A stretch of 64,000 nucleotides of DNA. Source: Muricoccus roseus. Its GTDB lineage: Bacteria; Pseudomonadota; Alphaproteobacteria; Acetobacterales; Acetobacteraceae. Within the stretch, counting starts at the first letter, position 1; every line of letters begins with the position of its first letter. A model generated the notes under the pieces. That model ran no database searches and was not told the origin of the DNA. It was given only the letters and a program-made list of their open reading frames with translations. The DNA is taken from the NCBI RefSeq assembly GCF_900141905.1, contig NZ_FQZF01000012.1:91608-155607 (forward strand), written 5' to 3'. The translations under genes were made by a program, and so were the position numbers. Shown piece by piece: positions 10,091 through 20,300 of this stretch.

Positions 10091-10597
10091 TCAAGCCGTC
10101 CCGGCCGCCCGCATGGGGGCGGGCGGAAGGCGACCCAGCAATGCCTCGACGGTAAGCCCGCTCGCCGGATGGGTCCAGCCCGGCCAGACCTCCCGCAGGG
10201 GTTCCAGCACGAAACGGCGCAGATGGGCCCTGGGGTGAGGCAGGATGGGGTCCGGCGCCGCCCGGACCAAGCCGCCCATGGCGATGATGTCGAGATCCAG
10301 GGTCCGCGGCGCATTCGGATAGGGCCGCACCCGCCCGGCGGCATTCTCGATGGACTGGAGCGCGGCGAGGAGCGCGGCCGGGTCGGCCTCTCCTCGCAGC
10401 CGCGCCACCCCGTTCACATACCAGGGGCTGCTCGGCTGCGGAGGGTCCGGAGCCGTCTCCCACCAGGAGGAGGTGGCAACCAGCGAAAGGCCGCATAGCC
10501 CGTCCAGCGCCGCCGCCGCGGCCCGGCAGCTGGCCAGGGGCGCCGTGCCATCCGCCCCCGGCAGGTTGGCGCCGATCGCGACCAGGATGTCGCCCAT
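10091..10597 (-). CDS. folK: 2-amino-4-hydroxy-6-hydroxymethyldihydropteridine pyrophosphokinase
   Basis: HPPK pyrophosphorylates hydroxymethyl-dihydropterin in folate synthesis. The 168-residue protein starts MGDILVAIGANLPG. It contains the family features SSWWETAP and PWYVNGVARL, the signature region RPYPNAPRTLDLDIIAMGG, and LPHPRAHLRRFVLEPL near the end. The start ATG is four bases after the stop of the upstream oxidoreductase, so the two are probably cotranscribed. A longer in-frame extension upstream was rejected because it overlaps that gene and precedes the conserved IGAN. Confidence 0.92.
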   Translation of the reverse strand: MGDILVAIGANLPGADGTAPLASCRAAAAALDGLCGLSLVATSSWWETAPDPPQPSSPWYVNGVARLRGEADPAALLAALQSIENAAGRVRPYPNAPRTLDLDIIAMGGLVRAAPDPILPHPRAHLRRFVLEPLREVWPGWTHPASGLTVEALLGRLPPAPMRAAGTA

Positions 10598-10601
10598 GGC
10601 C

Positions 10602-11273
10602 TCAAGCCGAGTAGCGCTCCTCCATCCAGGGATCGCCGCGGTCATGGTAGCCGCGCACCTCCCAGAAGCCCGGACGGTCCTGGGCGATCAGGGTGATGCG
10701 CCGGATCCATTTCGGGCTCTTCCAGAAGTAGAGATGCGGCACGACCAGCCGCAGTGGGCCGCCATGCTGCCGCGTCAGCGGCTTCCCCTCCCAATGGGTG
10801 GCCAGCAGGTTCTCGGGACGGTCCAGATCCGCCAGCGGGAGGTTGGTCGTGTAGCCGTCATGCGATTCCATGGTCACGAAGCGCGCCTCGGGCCGGGGCC
10901 GGGCGCGGGCCAGGAGGTCGGTGACGGAAAGGCCGCGCCAGTCATTGTCGTAGCGGGACCACTGGGTGACGCAGTGGATGTCGTTCCGGCGCTCCTCCTG
11001 CGGCAGCGCCATCAGCTCCGCCCAGGAGAGGGAGACCGGGGCCTCGACCAGGCCGTCGATGTCCAGCCGCGCGGCCGTCTCGGAGACGGCGGGCTGGATG
11101 CCGAGGTCGAGCACGGGCCAATCCGTCACAAGGCGCTGGCCGGGGGGAAGGCGGTCGCGCTGCGGGTCCGCCGAGTTGCCGGTGAGGAGGCGCCCCTCCT
11201 CCGCCCAGCGCTCCTTCGTCCGGACAAGCTTCTCCTTCATGCCCTGGGGGCCGGGGTTCGTCGGGTCGGTCAT
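10602..11273 (-). CDS. Sulfite oxidase-like molybdopterin oxidoreductase
   Basis: This 223-residue protein belongs to the molybdopterin-binding oxidoreductase (sulfite oxidase/YedY-like) fold. DIHCVTQWSRYDNDWRG holds the cysteine expected to ligate molybdenum. Later motifs include TMESHDGYTTNLPL, RQHGGPLRLVVPHLYFWKS and KWIRRITL. It has no Tat signal peptide and no dimerisation domain, matching the short cytoplasmic single-domain subgroup whose substrate is unknown. The start is MTDPTNPGPQG; the upstream frame extension has no support. It heads the folK-rpoZ-rel run. Confidence 0.82.
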   Translation of the reverse strand: MTDPTNPGPQGMKEKLVRTKERWAEEGRLLTGNSADPQRDRLPPGQRLVTDWPVLDLGIQPAVSETAARLDIDGLVEAPVSLSWAELMALPQEERRNDIHCVTQWSRYDNDWRGLSVTDLLARARPRPEARFVTMESHDGYTTNLPLADLDRPENLLATHWEGKPLTRQHGGPLRLVVPHLYFWKSPKWIRRITLIAQDRPGFWEVRGYHDRGDPWMEERYSA

Positions 11274-11502
11274 GCCGCAGAGGTGCGCGCAAGCCGCGCC
11301 GGATGCAACGGCTTCCTTCCGCCCGGCTTGTTGCGGGGCGCGGTTCGGCCGCGCCGCCCTGGTCTGGCCGGGCGGAGGGGCCATCTTCTCGCCGTGGAGG
11401 GGCCCTATGGCGGTCCGGGAACAGCAGGTGGCGAAGGGTAACAGCCCATGGGGCGCGGATGCGAAGCCACCTAAGATGACCAGGGTGCGAGATGCGACTT
11501 CG

Positions 11503-12933
11503 ATGACCAACCCCGCCGTCACCACGCGCCGGGGCACGAACAGGCTCATGCTGGCCGCCCTGATCGGAAGCCTTCCGGGCTGCTCCCTGCTGCCCGATGC
11601 CCTCCCGGCGGTCGAGGCCGGGCCGAACCGGTTCCGGGAGACCGAGTCTGGCACTCCGGTCCGCTGGCCCGACCCGAATTGGTGGCGCGGCTATGGCTCG
11701 GTGGAGCTGGAGCGGCTGATGCGTCGCATGGCGAGCGAGAACCTCGACCTTGCCGCCGCCGCCGCGCGCGTGCGCCAGGCCGATGCCTCCACGCGGATCG
11801 CCGGCTCCGCCCTGCTGCCGCTGGTGACCGCCGGGGGCAGCGCCCAGCGCAGCCGCAGCGGCGCGGGCAACCGGGCGGTCACCCAGTATTCGGCGGACCT
11901 CGCCGCCTCCTACGAGGTCGATTTCTGGGGCCGCAACCGCAGCACGGCCGAATCGGCCCGGCTGACCGCGGTCGCGCGCCGGTTCGACCTCGGTACGGCG
12001 CTCATCACCGCTGAGGCCTCGGTCGCCAACACTTATTTCACCATCCTGGAGGCGCGGGAGGCACTGCGGATCCAGCAGCAGAACCTCCAGGCTGCGGAGC
12101 GGGTGCTGACCGTCATCCGCCAGCAGGTGGCGGCCGGGACGGCGACCGGCCTGGACCTGGCACAGCAGGAGACGGTGGTGGCCCAGCAGCAGGCGGCCGT
12201 GCCGCCCCTGCGGCAGACCGTGTCCGAGAACCTCGCCGCCCTCGCGGTCCTCGTCGGCCTCGCGCCCTCGCAACTCGAGGTCGTGGCCGAGGGCTTCGAG
12301 GGGCTGGATGTCCCCTCCCCCGCGCCCGGCCTCCCCTCGGAGTTGCTGGCGCGGCGGCCGGACGTGCTTTCGGCCGAGGCCGACCTCGCCGCGGCCCGGG
12401 CGAATGTCGTCGCCGCCCGCGCGGCGCTGTTTCCCTCGCTTAACCTCTCGGCCCAGGGCGGGTTCCAGTCCCTCCTCCTCGGCACGCTGCTGCGGCCGGA
12501 GGCGCAGTTCTACTCGCTCGTCGCCAGCCTCGCGCAAACAGTCTTCGACGGGGGCGCCCTGCGCGGCCAGGTGGAACTCGCCCGCGCCCAGCAGGAGGAA
12601 CTGCTGGTGGCCTACCGCCAGGCTATTCTCTCCGCTCTTTCGGATGTGGAGAGCGCCCTGGCGGCGCTGCGCGAAACCACCGAGCAGGAAAGGCTGCTGC
12701 GGGAAGCCGAAAGCCGCGCCGCCCGCGCCTACAATATCGCCGAGGCACAGCTGCGTGGCGGGATCATCAACCTGATTACCTTGCTCAACACCCAGACGAC
12801 GCTGTTCAGCGCCCGGCGCAATCTCTCCAACGCCCGGCTGAGCCGCTTCCAGGCCTCGGTAGGGCTGTTCAGGGCGCTGGGCGGCGGCTGGGGCGCCGGG
12901 GCCCCGACGGTCGTTTCGGAGGTCGCCCGATGA
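11503..12933 (+). CDS. RND efflux outer-membrane lipoprotein (OprM/NodT family)
   Basis: This is the TolC-like outer-membrane channel of the tripartite pump that follows. From this ATG it is 476 residues with a lipoprotein signal ending LIGSLPGC (lipobox cysteine). Mature features are PNWWRGYGSVELERLMRRM, the EVDFWGRNR motif, ELLARRPDVLSAEADLAAAR, and FDGGALRGQVELARAQ. The frame is open upstream, with ATGs at 11407 (good GGAGG) and 11476. Those would place the lipobox 58 or 35 residues in, so 11503 is preferred with moderate certainty. The stop overlaps the adaptor start by four bases. Confidence 0.87.
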   Translation: MTNPAVTTRRGTNRLMLAALIGSLPGCSLLPDALPAVEAGPNRFRETESGTPVRWPDPNWWRGYGSVELERLMRRMASENLDLAAAAARVRQADASTRIAGSALLPLVTAGGSAQRSRSGAGNRAVTQYSADLAASYEVDFWGRNRSTAESARLTAVARRFDLGTALITAEASVANTYFTILEAREALRIQQQNLQAAERVLTVIRQQVAAGTATGLDLAQQETVVAQQQAAVPPLRQTVSENLAALAVLVGLAPSQLEVVAEGFEGLDVPSPAPGLPSELLARRPDVLSAEADLAAARANVVAARAALFPSLNLSAQGGFQSLLLGTLLRPEAQFYSLVASLAQTVFDGGALRGQVELARAQQEELLVAYRQAILSALSDVESALAALRETTEQERLLREAESRAARAYNIAEAQLRGGIINLITLLNTQTTLFSARRNLSNARLSRFQASVGLFRALGGGWGAGAPTVVSEVAR

Positions 12934-14231
12934 GGCGAGGTTCGGCTTGGCTGCTCACCCTGGTGCTGCTGGCCGGCGCCGGCGGCGCGGGCTGGTGGTG
13001 GTGGCAGCAGCGGCAGGGGGTGCAGGATCCCACGACGGCCCGCGACCAGATGCAGGCCCAGGGCCCTCAGGGGCAGGCAGCGCCCCAGGGACCGGGCGCA
13101 CCGCGCCAGGGTGCGCCGGGTGGCGCCCGTCCCCGCCGGCCCGGAGGGGCCGGCGGCGTTCCCGTCCCGGTCACGGTGGCGGAAGCCGTGCGGCGCGACC
13201 TGGCCCTGACCGTGGACGCGCTCGGCACGGTAGTGCCGCTCGAAAGCGTGGTCGTCCGCACACAGCTGGACGGGCAGCTCATGGAGGTGAACTTCCGCGA
13301 GGGCCAGGAGGTGGCGGAAGGCGACGTGCTGGCGCGAGTCGATGACCGCAACACCCGTGCCGCGCTCCAGCAGGCCGAGGCGAAGCGGGCCTATGACCAG
13401 GCGCAGCTCGCCAATGCCCGGGTGGACCTGCAGCGCTACCAGAGCCTCGCCCGCGGCGCGGGCGTGACGCAGCAGCAGGTGGACACGCAGCGCGCCCAGG
13501 TGGCCATGCTGGAAGCCCAGGTGCGGCAGGACGAGGCGGCCATCGAGCAGGCGCGCACGCAGCTTGGCTTCGCCACCATCCGCTCGCCTCTCGCCGGGCG
13601 CGTCGGCATCCGCCAGGTGGACCCGGGCAACATTGTCCGCAGCTCCGACACGAACGGCATCGTCACTGTGACGCAGATGGCCCCCATCGGCGTCACCTTC
13701 ACCCTGCCGCAGCAGGAGCTACCCCGGCTGATGCGGGCCCTCGCCGGCGGCCCGGTACCGGTGGAGACGCTGCCGGGCCCGGGGAACGCGCCCGTGGCGC
13801 GCGGCACGCTGCTGACGGTGGACAATGCGGTGGACCCCACCACCGGCACCATCAAGGCCAAGGCCACCTTCGCGAACGAGGACCGCGTGCTCTGGCCCGG
13901 CGCCTTCGTGAACCTCCGCCTGCGGATCGAGGTGCTGCCCCAGGCGACGGTCGTGCCGCTGGTCTCCATCCAGCGCGGCCCCGAGGGGAGCTACGCCTTC
14001 GTGGTGCGCGAGGACCGCACGGTGGAGCAGCGCCCCGTCACCATCGGCCAGATGACGCTGACCGATGCCGTCGTGCAGGCCGGGATCCAGCCGGGTGAAC
14101 GCGTGGTCACCTCCGGCGGCCTGCGCCTGAGCGCCGGAACGCGGGTGGCCGTGGCCGATGAGAATGCGCCGGCGCGGCCACAGGGGGCCGGGCCGCGACG
14201 CACCGCCGATGCGCGGGAGACGCCGAATTGA
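12930..14231 (+). CDS. RND efflux periplasmic adaptor (MdtA-like)
   Basis: This membrane-fusion protein bridges the inner-membrane RND permeases and the outer channel. In 433 residues it has an N-terminal membrane anchor, a Gln/Pro/Gly-rich linker (about 28-75), a lipoyl-like half (VRTQLDGQLMEVNFREGQEV), a coiled-coil hairpin (about 140-210), and a beta-barrel region with TIRSPLAGRVGIRQVDPGN. It is closest to the MdtA type that works with paired MdtB/MdtC permeases. It overlaps the upstream gene through ATGA and the downstream permease through TTGA. Confidence 0.9.
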   Translation: MRRGSAWLLTLVLLAGAGGAGWWWWQQRQGVQDPTTARDQMQAQGPQGQAAPQGPGAPRQGAPGGARPRRPGGAGGVPVPVTVAEAVRRDLALTVDALGTVVPLESVVVRTQLDGQLMEVNFREGQEVAEGDVLARVDDRNTRAALQQAEAKRAYDQAQLANARVDLQRYQSLARGAGVTQQQVDTQRAQVAMLEAQVRQDEAAIEQARTQLGFATIRSPLAGRVGIRQVDPGNIVRSSDTNGIVTVTQMAPIGVTFTLPQQELPRLMRALAGGPVPVETLPGPGNAPVARGTLLTVDNAVDPTTGTIKAKATFANEDRVLWPGAFVNLRLRIEVLPQATVVPLVSIQRGPEGSYAFVVREDRTVEQRPVTIGQMTLTDAVVQAGIQPGERVVTSGGLRLSAGTRVAVADENAPARPQGAGPRRTADARETPN

Positions 14232-17200
14232 ACATCTCCGCCCCCTTCATCTCGCGGCCGGTGGCGACCACGCTGCTCTCCATTGCCGTGCTGCTGCTGG
14301 GGCTCTGGGGCTATTGGAAGCTGCCCGTCTCCTCCCTTCCGGAGGTCGAGTTCCCGACGATCGAGGTCTCCACCCAGCTCCCCGGCGCCTCTCCGGACAC
14401 GGTGGCCCTGCTGGTTACGGCGCCGCTGGAGCGGCAGCTCGGCCAAATCGCGGGCATCAGCGTGATGACCTCCAGCTCCGGCCCGGGAACCAGCCGGATC
14501 GCGCTGCAATTCGCGCTCGATAAGAACATCGACGAGGCGGCACAGGATGTGCAGTCGGCGCTGGACGCGGCGCGTGGCACCCTCCCCTCGACCCTCCCCT
14601 ACCCGCCCACCTATGCGAAGGTGAACCCGGCGGACCCGCCGATCATCACCCTGGCCCTCACCTCCGACACCCTACCCATCGCACGACTCTCGGACACGGC
14701 GGATACGCTCCTGGCGCAGAAGCTGGCGCAATCCGCGGGCGTCGGGCGCGTGACCGTGCAGGGCAACATGCGCCCGGCCGTGCGCATCCGCATCGATCCC
14801 GCGCGGCTCGCGGCTTATGGCCTCTCCATGGCCGATGTGCGCACGGCCGTGACGGCCGCCAACGCAAATACGCCCAAAGGCTCGCTGGACGGCGCGCGCC
14901 AGGCCTCCACCATCATGGCCAATGACCAGATCGGCGCTCCCGCCGAATTCGCCGAGATCATCGTGGCCTATCGCAATGAGGCACCCATCCGGCTGCGCGA
15001 CCTCGGACAGGCGACCGAGGGGCTGGAGAACGACCTGAACGCCGCCTGGCTGAACGGCCGCCCCGCCGTCGTGCTCGACGTGCAGCGCCAGCCCGGCGCC
15101 AATATCGTGGACACCGTCACCCGCATCCGCGCCCAGCTGCCGAACCTCGAACGCGGGCTGCCGGCGGGCATCCAGATGTCCGTGGTCTCGGACCGGACCG
15201 AGACGATCCGCGCCTCGGTGCATGAGGTGGAGCTCACCCTGGTCCTCTCCACCGTGCTGGTGGTGGCGGTGATCTGGCTCTTCCTCCATTCCGGCCGGGC
15301 GACCATCGTCCCCGCCGTCTCGCTGCCCCTCTCCATCATCGGAACCTTTGCCGTGATGGACTGGATGGGCTTCTCGCTCGACAACCTCTCGCTCATGGCG
15401 CTGGTGATCGCGACCGGCTTCGTCGTGGACGATGCCATCGTCATGATCGAGAACATCGTCCGGCTTATCGAGGACGGGATGGAGCCGCTCGCCGCGGCCT
15501 ATGAGGGCGCGCGGGGCATCGCCTTCACCATCGTCTCCCTCACGGTCTCCCTCATCGCGGTCTTCATCCCCCTCCTCTTCATGGAGGGCGTGGTCGGGCG
15601 GCTGTTCCGGGAATTCGCCCAGACGCTCACGGCCACCGTGCTCGTCTCCATGGTGGTCTCGCTCACCCTCACCCCCATGATGTGCGCCCTGCTGCTGCGC
15701 CCGGCTCCGGCCACCAAGGGCCGCATCGCCCGCGCCTCGGACCGGGTGTTCGATGCCCTTCTCCGGGGCTACCGCCGCGCGCTGGAGGTGACGCTGCGCG
15801 TCCAGGCACTCACCCTCCTGGTGGCCCTCGGCACGGTGGCGCTGACGGCCTGGCTCTATGTCGTCATCCCCAAGGGCTTCCTACCCGCCCAGGACACCGG
15901 CCTCATCCAGATCGCCACCGAGGCGCCGGGCGACGTCTCCTTCGCCCGCATGTCCGAACTGCAGCGGCAGGTGGCCGAGCTGGTGCGCGCCGACCCGGCC
16001 GTGGAGGCCGTCACCTCCGTCGTCGGCGCCGGCACGGTGAACGCCACGCTGAATGGCGGGCGGGTGACGGCGGTGCTGCGCCCGCGCGAGGACCGTTCGG
16101 AGACGGCGCAGGAGGTGATCGCCCGCCTCACGCCCCGCCTCGCCGGCATCGCGGGCATCGTCTCCTACCCCCAGGCCGTGCAGGACATCCAGATCGGCGC
16201 GCGCGCCAGCACCACCCAGTACCAGTACACCATCGTCAACGCCGATGCCGCGGAGCTGGCGGCCTGGTCACCGCGCATCCTGGAGGCGCTCCGGAGTCTG
16301 CCGGAGCTGATCGACCTCTCCAGCGACCAGCAGCAGGAAGGGCTGCGGATCACGGTGGAGGTGGACCGCGCCCGCGCCGGCCGCCTGGGCGTGACCATGC
16401 AGGCCATCGACGACGCGCTCTACGACGCCTTCGGCCAGCGCCAGATCTCGACCATCTATGCCCAGAACAACCAGTACCGCGTGATTCTGGAGGCGAGCGA
16501 GGACTTCCTGGCGGACCCGACCAAGCTCGGCCTCCTGCGCGTCGCCGGCAGCACGGACGGCACGGCCGCGGTGGTGCCCCTTTCTGAGATCGCGCGGATC
16601 GGCCGCGGCAGCGGCCCCCTGCAGGTGACGCGGGAGAACCAGTTTCCGGCGGTCACCTATTCCTTCAACCTGCCGGAGGGTGTCTCCCTCGGCCATGCGG
16701 TGGAGGCCATTCAGGGCGTGATGCAGCGCCTGGGCGTTCCCTCCACCATCACCGGCCGCTTCGCCGGCGATGCTGCGGAGTTCAGCGCCTCGCTCCGCAG
16801 CCAGCCCTGGCTGATCCTCGCGGCGGTGGTCGTCATCTACATCACCCTCGGCGTTCTCTATGAGAGCCTGGTCCATCCCCTGACCATCCTCTCCACCCTG
16901 CCCTCCGCCGGGATCGGCGCGCTGCTCGCGCTGGAGCTGTTCGGCCTCGACCTCTCGGTCGTCGGCATCATCGGCATCCTGCTGCTCATGGGCATCGTGA
17001 AGAAGAACGCGATCATGATGATCGACTTCGCCCTGGAGGCGCAGCGCGAGCGTGGAATGCCGCCCCATGAGGCGATCGTGGAAGCCGCAATCCTGCGCTT
17101 CCGCCCCATCACCATGACCACCCTCGCGGCACTCCTCGGCGCCCTGCCCCTGGTGCTCGGCCAGGGCGCCGGCTCGGAGCTTCGCCTGCCGCTCGGCGTC

Positions 17201-17329
17201 TCCATCGTCGGCGGGCTGATCCTCTCGCAATTCGTCACCCTCTTCACCACGCCCTCGGTCTATCTCGCCCTCGAATGGGTGCGGGCGAAGCTGCAGCCCC
17301 GGCGGGCCGTGGCCGCGCCCGCCGAATGA
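14228..17329 (+). CDS. RND multidrug efflux permease 1 (MdtB-like)
   Basis: This 1033-residue inner-membrane proton/drug antiporter has the usual layout of 12 membrane segments and two large periplasmic loops. Diagnostic pieces are NISAPFISRPVATTLL at the N-terminus, GASPDTVALLVTAPLERQLG, and GFVVDDAIVMIENIVR with the paired aspartates of the proton relay. LLLMGIVKKNAIMMIDFALE lies in the C-terminal half. The start is TTG, sharing TTGA with the adaptor's stop. With the following permease it probably forms an MdtBC-type heterotrimer (inference from tandem order). Confidence 0.93.
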   Translation: MNISAPFISRPVATTLLSIAVLLLGLWGYWKLPVSSLPEVEFPTIEVSTQLPGASPDTVALLVTAPLERQLGQIAGISVMTSSSGPGTSRIALQFALDKNIDEAAQDVQSALDAARGTLPSTLPYPPTYAKVNPADPPIITLALTSDTLPIARLSDTADTLLAQKLAQSAGVGRVTVQGNMRPAVRIRIDPARLAAYGLSMADVRTAVTAANANTPKGSLDGARQASTIMANDQIGAPAEFAEIIVAYRNEAPIRLRDLGQATEGLENDLNAAWLNGRPAVVLDVQRQPGANIVDTVTRIRAQLPNLERGLPAGIQMSVVSDRTETIRASVHEVELTLVLSTVLVVAVIWLFLHSGRATIVPAVSLPLSIIGTFAVMDWMGFSLDNLSLMALVIATGFVVDDAIVMIENIVRLIEDGMEPLAAAYEGARGIAFTIVSLTVSLIAVFIPLLFMEGVVGRLFREFAQTLTATVLVSMVVSLTLTPMMCALLLRPAPATKGRIARASDRVFDALLRGYRRALEVTLRVQALTLLVALGTVALTAWLYVVIPKGFLPAQDTGLIQIATEAPGDVSFARMSELQRQVAELVRADPAVEAVTSVVGAGTVNATLNGGRVTAVLRPREDRSETAQEVIARLTPRLAGIAGIVSYPQAVQDIQIGARASTTQYQYTIVNADAAELAAWSPRILEALRSLPELIDLSSDQQQEGLRITVEVDRARAGRLGVTMQAIDDALYDAFGQRQISTIYAQNNQYRVILEASEDFLADPTKLGLLRVAGSTDGTAAVVPLSEIARIGRGSGPLQVTRENQFPAVTYSFNLPEGVSLGHAVEAIQGVMQRLGVPSTITGRFAGDAAEFSASLRSQPWLILAAVVVIYITLGVLYESLVHPLTILSTLPSAGIGALLALELFGLDLSVVGIIGILLLMGIVKKNAIMMIDFALEAQRERGMPPHEAIVEAAILRFRPITMTTLAALLGALPLVLGQGAGSELRLPLGVSIVGGLILSQFVTLFTTPSVYLALEWVRAKLQPRRAVAAPAE

Positions 17330-17339
17330 CGGGGCGCCC

Positions 17340-20300
17340 GTGAACATCTCGGCGCCTTTCATCGCGCGTCCCATCGCCACCGCCCTCCTTGCGGTCGGCA
17401 TCGCACTGGTCGGGCTGGTGGCCCTGTTCCGCCTGCCCGTCGCCTCCATGCCGCGGGTGGACATCCCCACGATCGTGGTCTCGGCCAGCCAGCCCGGGGC
17501 GAGCCCGGAGACCATGGCGAGCACCGTGGCCGCCCCGCTGGAACGCCGCCTCGGCACCATCCCCGGGGTGACGGAGATGACCTCCTTCTCCTCCCTCGGC
17601 AGCACGCGGATCATCATCCAGTTCGACCTCGCCCGCACGCAGCGCGAGGCGGCGCAGGACGTGCAGGCGGCGGTGAACGGCGCGCGGCAGGACCTGCCCT
17701 CCGGCCTGCCTAACCCGCCCACCATCCGCAAGATCAACCCGGCCGACGCGCCGATCATGATCCTGGCCATGACCTCCGACACCCTGTCAGGGCCCGCCGT
17801 CTATGACGCCGCGGACAGCCTGGTGGCGCAGCGCCTGGCGCAGGTGCCGGGCGTCGCCCAGGTGGAGGTGAGCGGCGGCGACCAGCCCGCCGTCCGCGTC
17901 GCGGTCGACCCCTCCGCCGCGGCCGCCGCCGGCATCTCCATGGAGGACGTCCGGCTCGCCATCACCCGGTCGAACGTCACCCAGGCCACTGGCTATATCG
18001 AGGGGGCCCAGCAATCCGCCGCAATCCGCACCAACGACCGGATCGACCGTGCGGATGCGTATCGCGAGATCGTGGTGAAGGCGCAGGGCGGTGCCATCGT
18101 CCGGCTCGCCGATATCGCCAAGGTCGAGGACGGGACCCGCAGCCGCCGCCAGGCCGGCCGCTTCAACGGCAAGCCCGCCATCCTGCTGATGGTCCGCAAG
18201 CAGGCCGATGCGAATGTCATCGACGTGCTGGACGGCATCCGCGCAATGATCCCGCAGGTGGAGGCCTGGGTGCCCGCCGGCGTGAAGCTGGAGGTGGTGA
18301 GCGACCGCTCCGTCACCATCCGCGCCTCGGTCGAGGAGGTGCGCTTCACCCTCATCATCACCATCGCGCTCGTCGTGGCCGTGGTGGCCGTCTTCCTCCG
18401 GCGCTGGGCGCCGATCCTCGCGGCCAGCGCGGCCGTGCCGCTCTCCTTGCTCGGCACCGTCGCGGTGATGTGGTGGATCGGCTACTCCTTCAACAACCTC
18501 TCCCTCATGGCGCTGACGATCTGCGTCGGCTTCGTCGTGGACGATGCCATCGTGATGATCGAGAACATGGCGCGCCACAGGGAGCGTGGGCTGCCGCCCA
18601 TCGAAGCGGCGCTGGTGGGCGCCAGGGAGATCGGCTTCACCGTCCTCTCCATCACAATTTCCCTCATCGCGGTCTTCATCCCGCTCCTCGCCATGGGCGG
18701 CATCATCGGCCGGATTTTCCGGGAGTTCTCCGTCACCCTGGCGGTCGCGGTCGGCATCTCCGGTGTGGTGTCCCTCACCCTCACCCCGATGATGGCCGGC
18801 TGGATGGAACGCGGCGGCCCGGAGAAGCCGCCCGGCCGGCTGGCGCGTGGCTTCGAGGGCGCGCTCTCGGCCACCTCGCGCGGCTATGTCCGCAGCCTCG
18901 CCATCCTGCTGCGCTTCCGCTGGCTGATGCTGCTGGCGACCTTCGGGCTGATGGCGCTCACCGTCTGGCTCTACGTCATCGTCCCCAAGGGCTTCCTGCC
19001 GACGCAGGATACCGGCCTCCTGCAAGGCGTCACCCAGGCGGCGCCGGATACCTCCTTCGCTACCATGGAGGCGCTCCAGCGCCGCGCGGTCGAGATCATC
19101 GCCGCGGACCCGGCGGTGGAGACCGTGGCCGCCACAGTCGGCAGCAATGGCGGCCAGGGCTCCTCCAACCGCGGCAGCATCTTCGTGACTCTCAAGCCGC
19201 GCGAGGAACGCGGCATGACGGCCGAACAGGTGGTCGCCCGGTTGCGGGCTCCGCTGGGCCGCATCCCCGGCGCGTCTGTCAATCTGTGGGGCAACGAGGA
19301 CATCCGCATCGGCGGCCGGCAGGACAGCGGGCGCTTCTCCTACGTGCTGCTCGGCAACGACATTGAAGAGCTGCGGGAATGGACCCAGACCATGGTCCAG
19401 GCGCTGCGCGCCGTGCCCGGCATCAACGACGTCACCAGCGACCAGGACCGCGCCGGCCTCGTCACGCGGGTGGAGGTGGACCGGGCCGCCGCGGCACGGC
19501 TCGGCGTGCAGCAGAGCGAGATCAACGCGACGCTGAACAACGCCTTCTCCCAGCGCCAGGTCTCCACCATCTACCGCTCCCGCAACCAGTACCGGGTGGT
19601 GCTGGAGGTGGACCCCGCCCTTCAGCAGGGCCCGCCGGACCTGTCGCGCATCTTCCTGCCGGGCGCCGGCGACGTGCAGGTGCCGCTCTCCGCTGTTGCG
19701 CGCGTCCTTCCGGCCTCCGCCCCGCTGGCCGTCACCCATCAGGGCGGCTTCCCCGCCGCCGCCATCTCCTTCAACCCCGATGAGGGGCTGGTAGTCGCCG
19801 AAATCCAGGAGCGTATCGAGCAGGTGCAGCGGGAGGTCCGCCTCCCCACCACCATCCGCGCCCAGTTCGGCGGCAACGCGGCAGCGGCGCAGTCCTTCAC
19901 GCGGGACATGCCGCTGCTCATCCTTGGGGCCTTCCTCGCCATCTATGTCACGCTCGGCGTGCTCTATGAGAGCTTCATCCATCCCATCACCATCATCTCC
20001 ACGCTCCCGACCGCCGGCCTGGGCGCGCTGCTCGCGCTGCTCGCGACGAACACGCCGCTGACCGTGGTGGCGCTGATCGGCGTCATCCTGCTGCTCGGCA
20101 TCGTGAAGAAGAACGCGATCATGATGGTGGATTTCGCCCTCGAGCATGAGCGCACCGAGGGGAGCAGCAGCGAGGAAGCCATCCTCGCCGCCTGCCGCGA
20201 GCGCTTCCGCCCCATCCTGATGACCACCCTCGCCGCCCTGCTCGGCGCCGTGCCGCTGGCCCTTGGAAGCGGCACGGGGTCGGAGCTGCGCGCGCCGCTC

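Noticed and set aside
11407..11505. Upstream ATG with good GGAGG for the efflux lipoprotein
   Set aside because: It would place the lipobox about 58 residues in, too far for a lipoprotein signal; kept only as an alternative.
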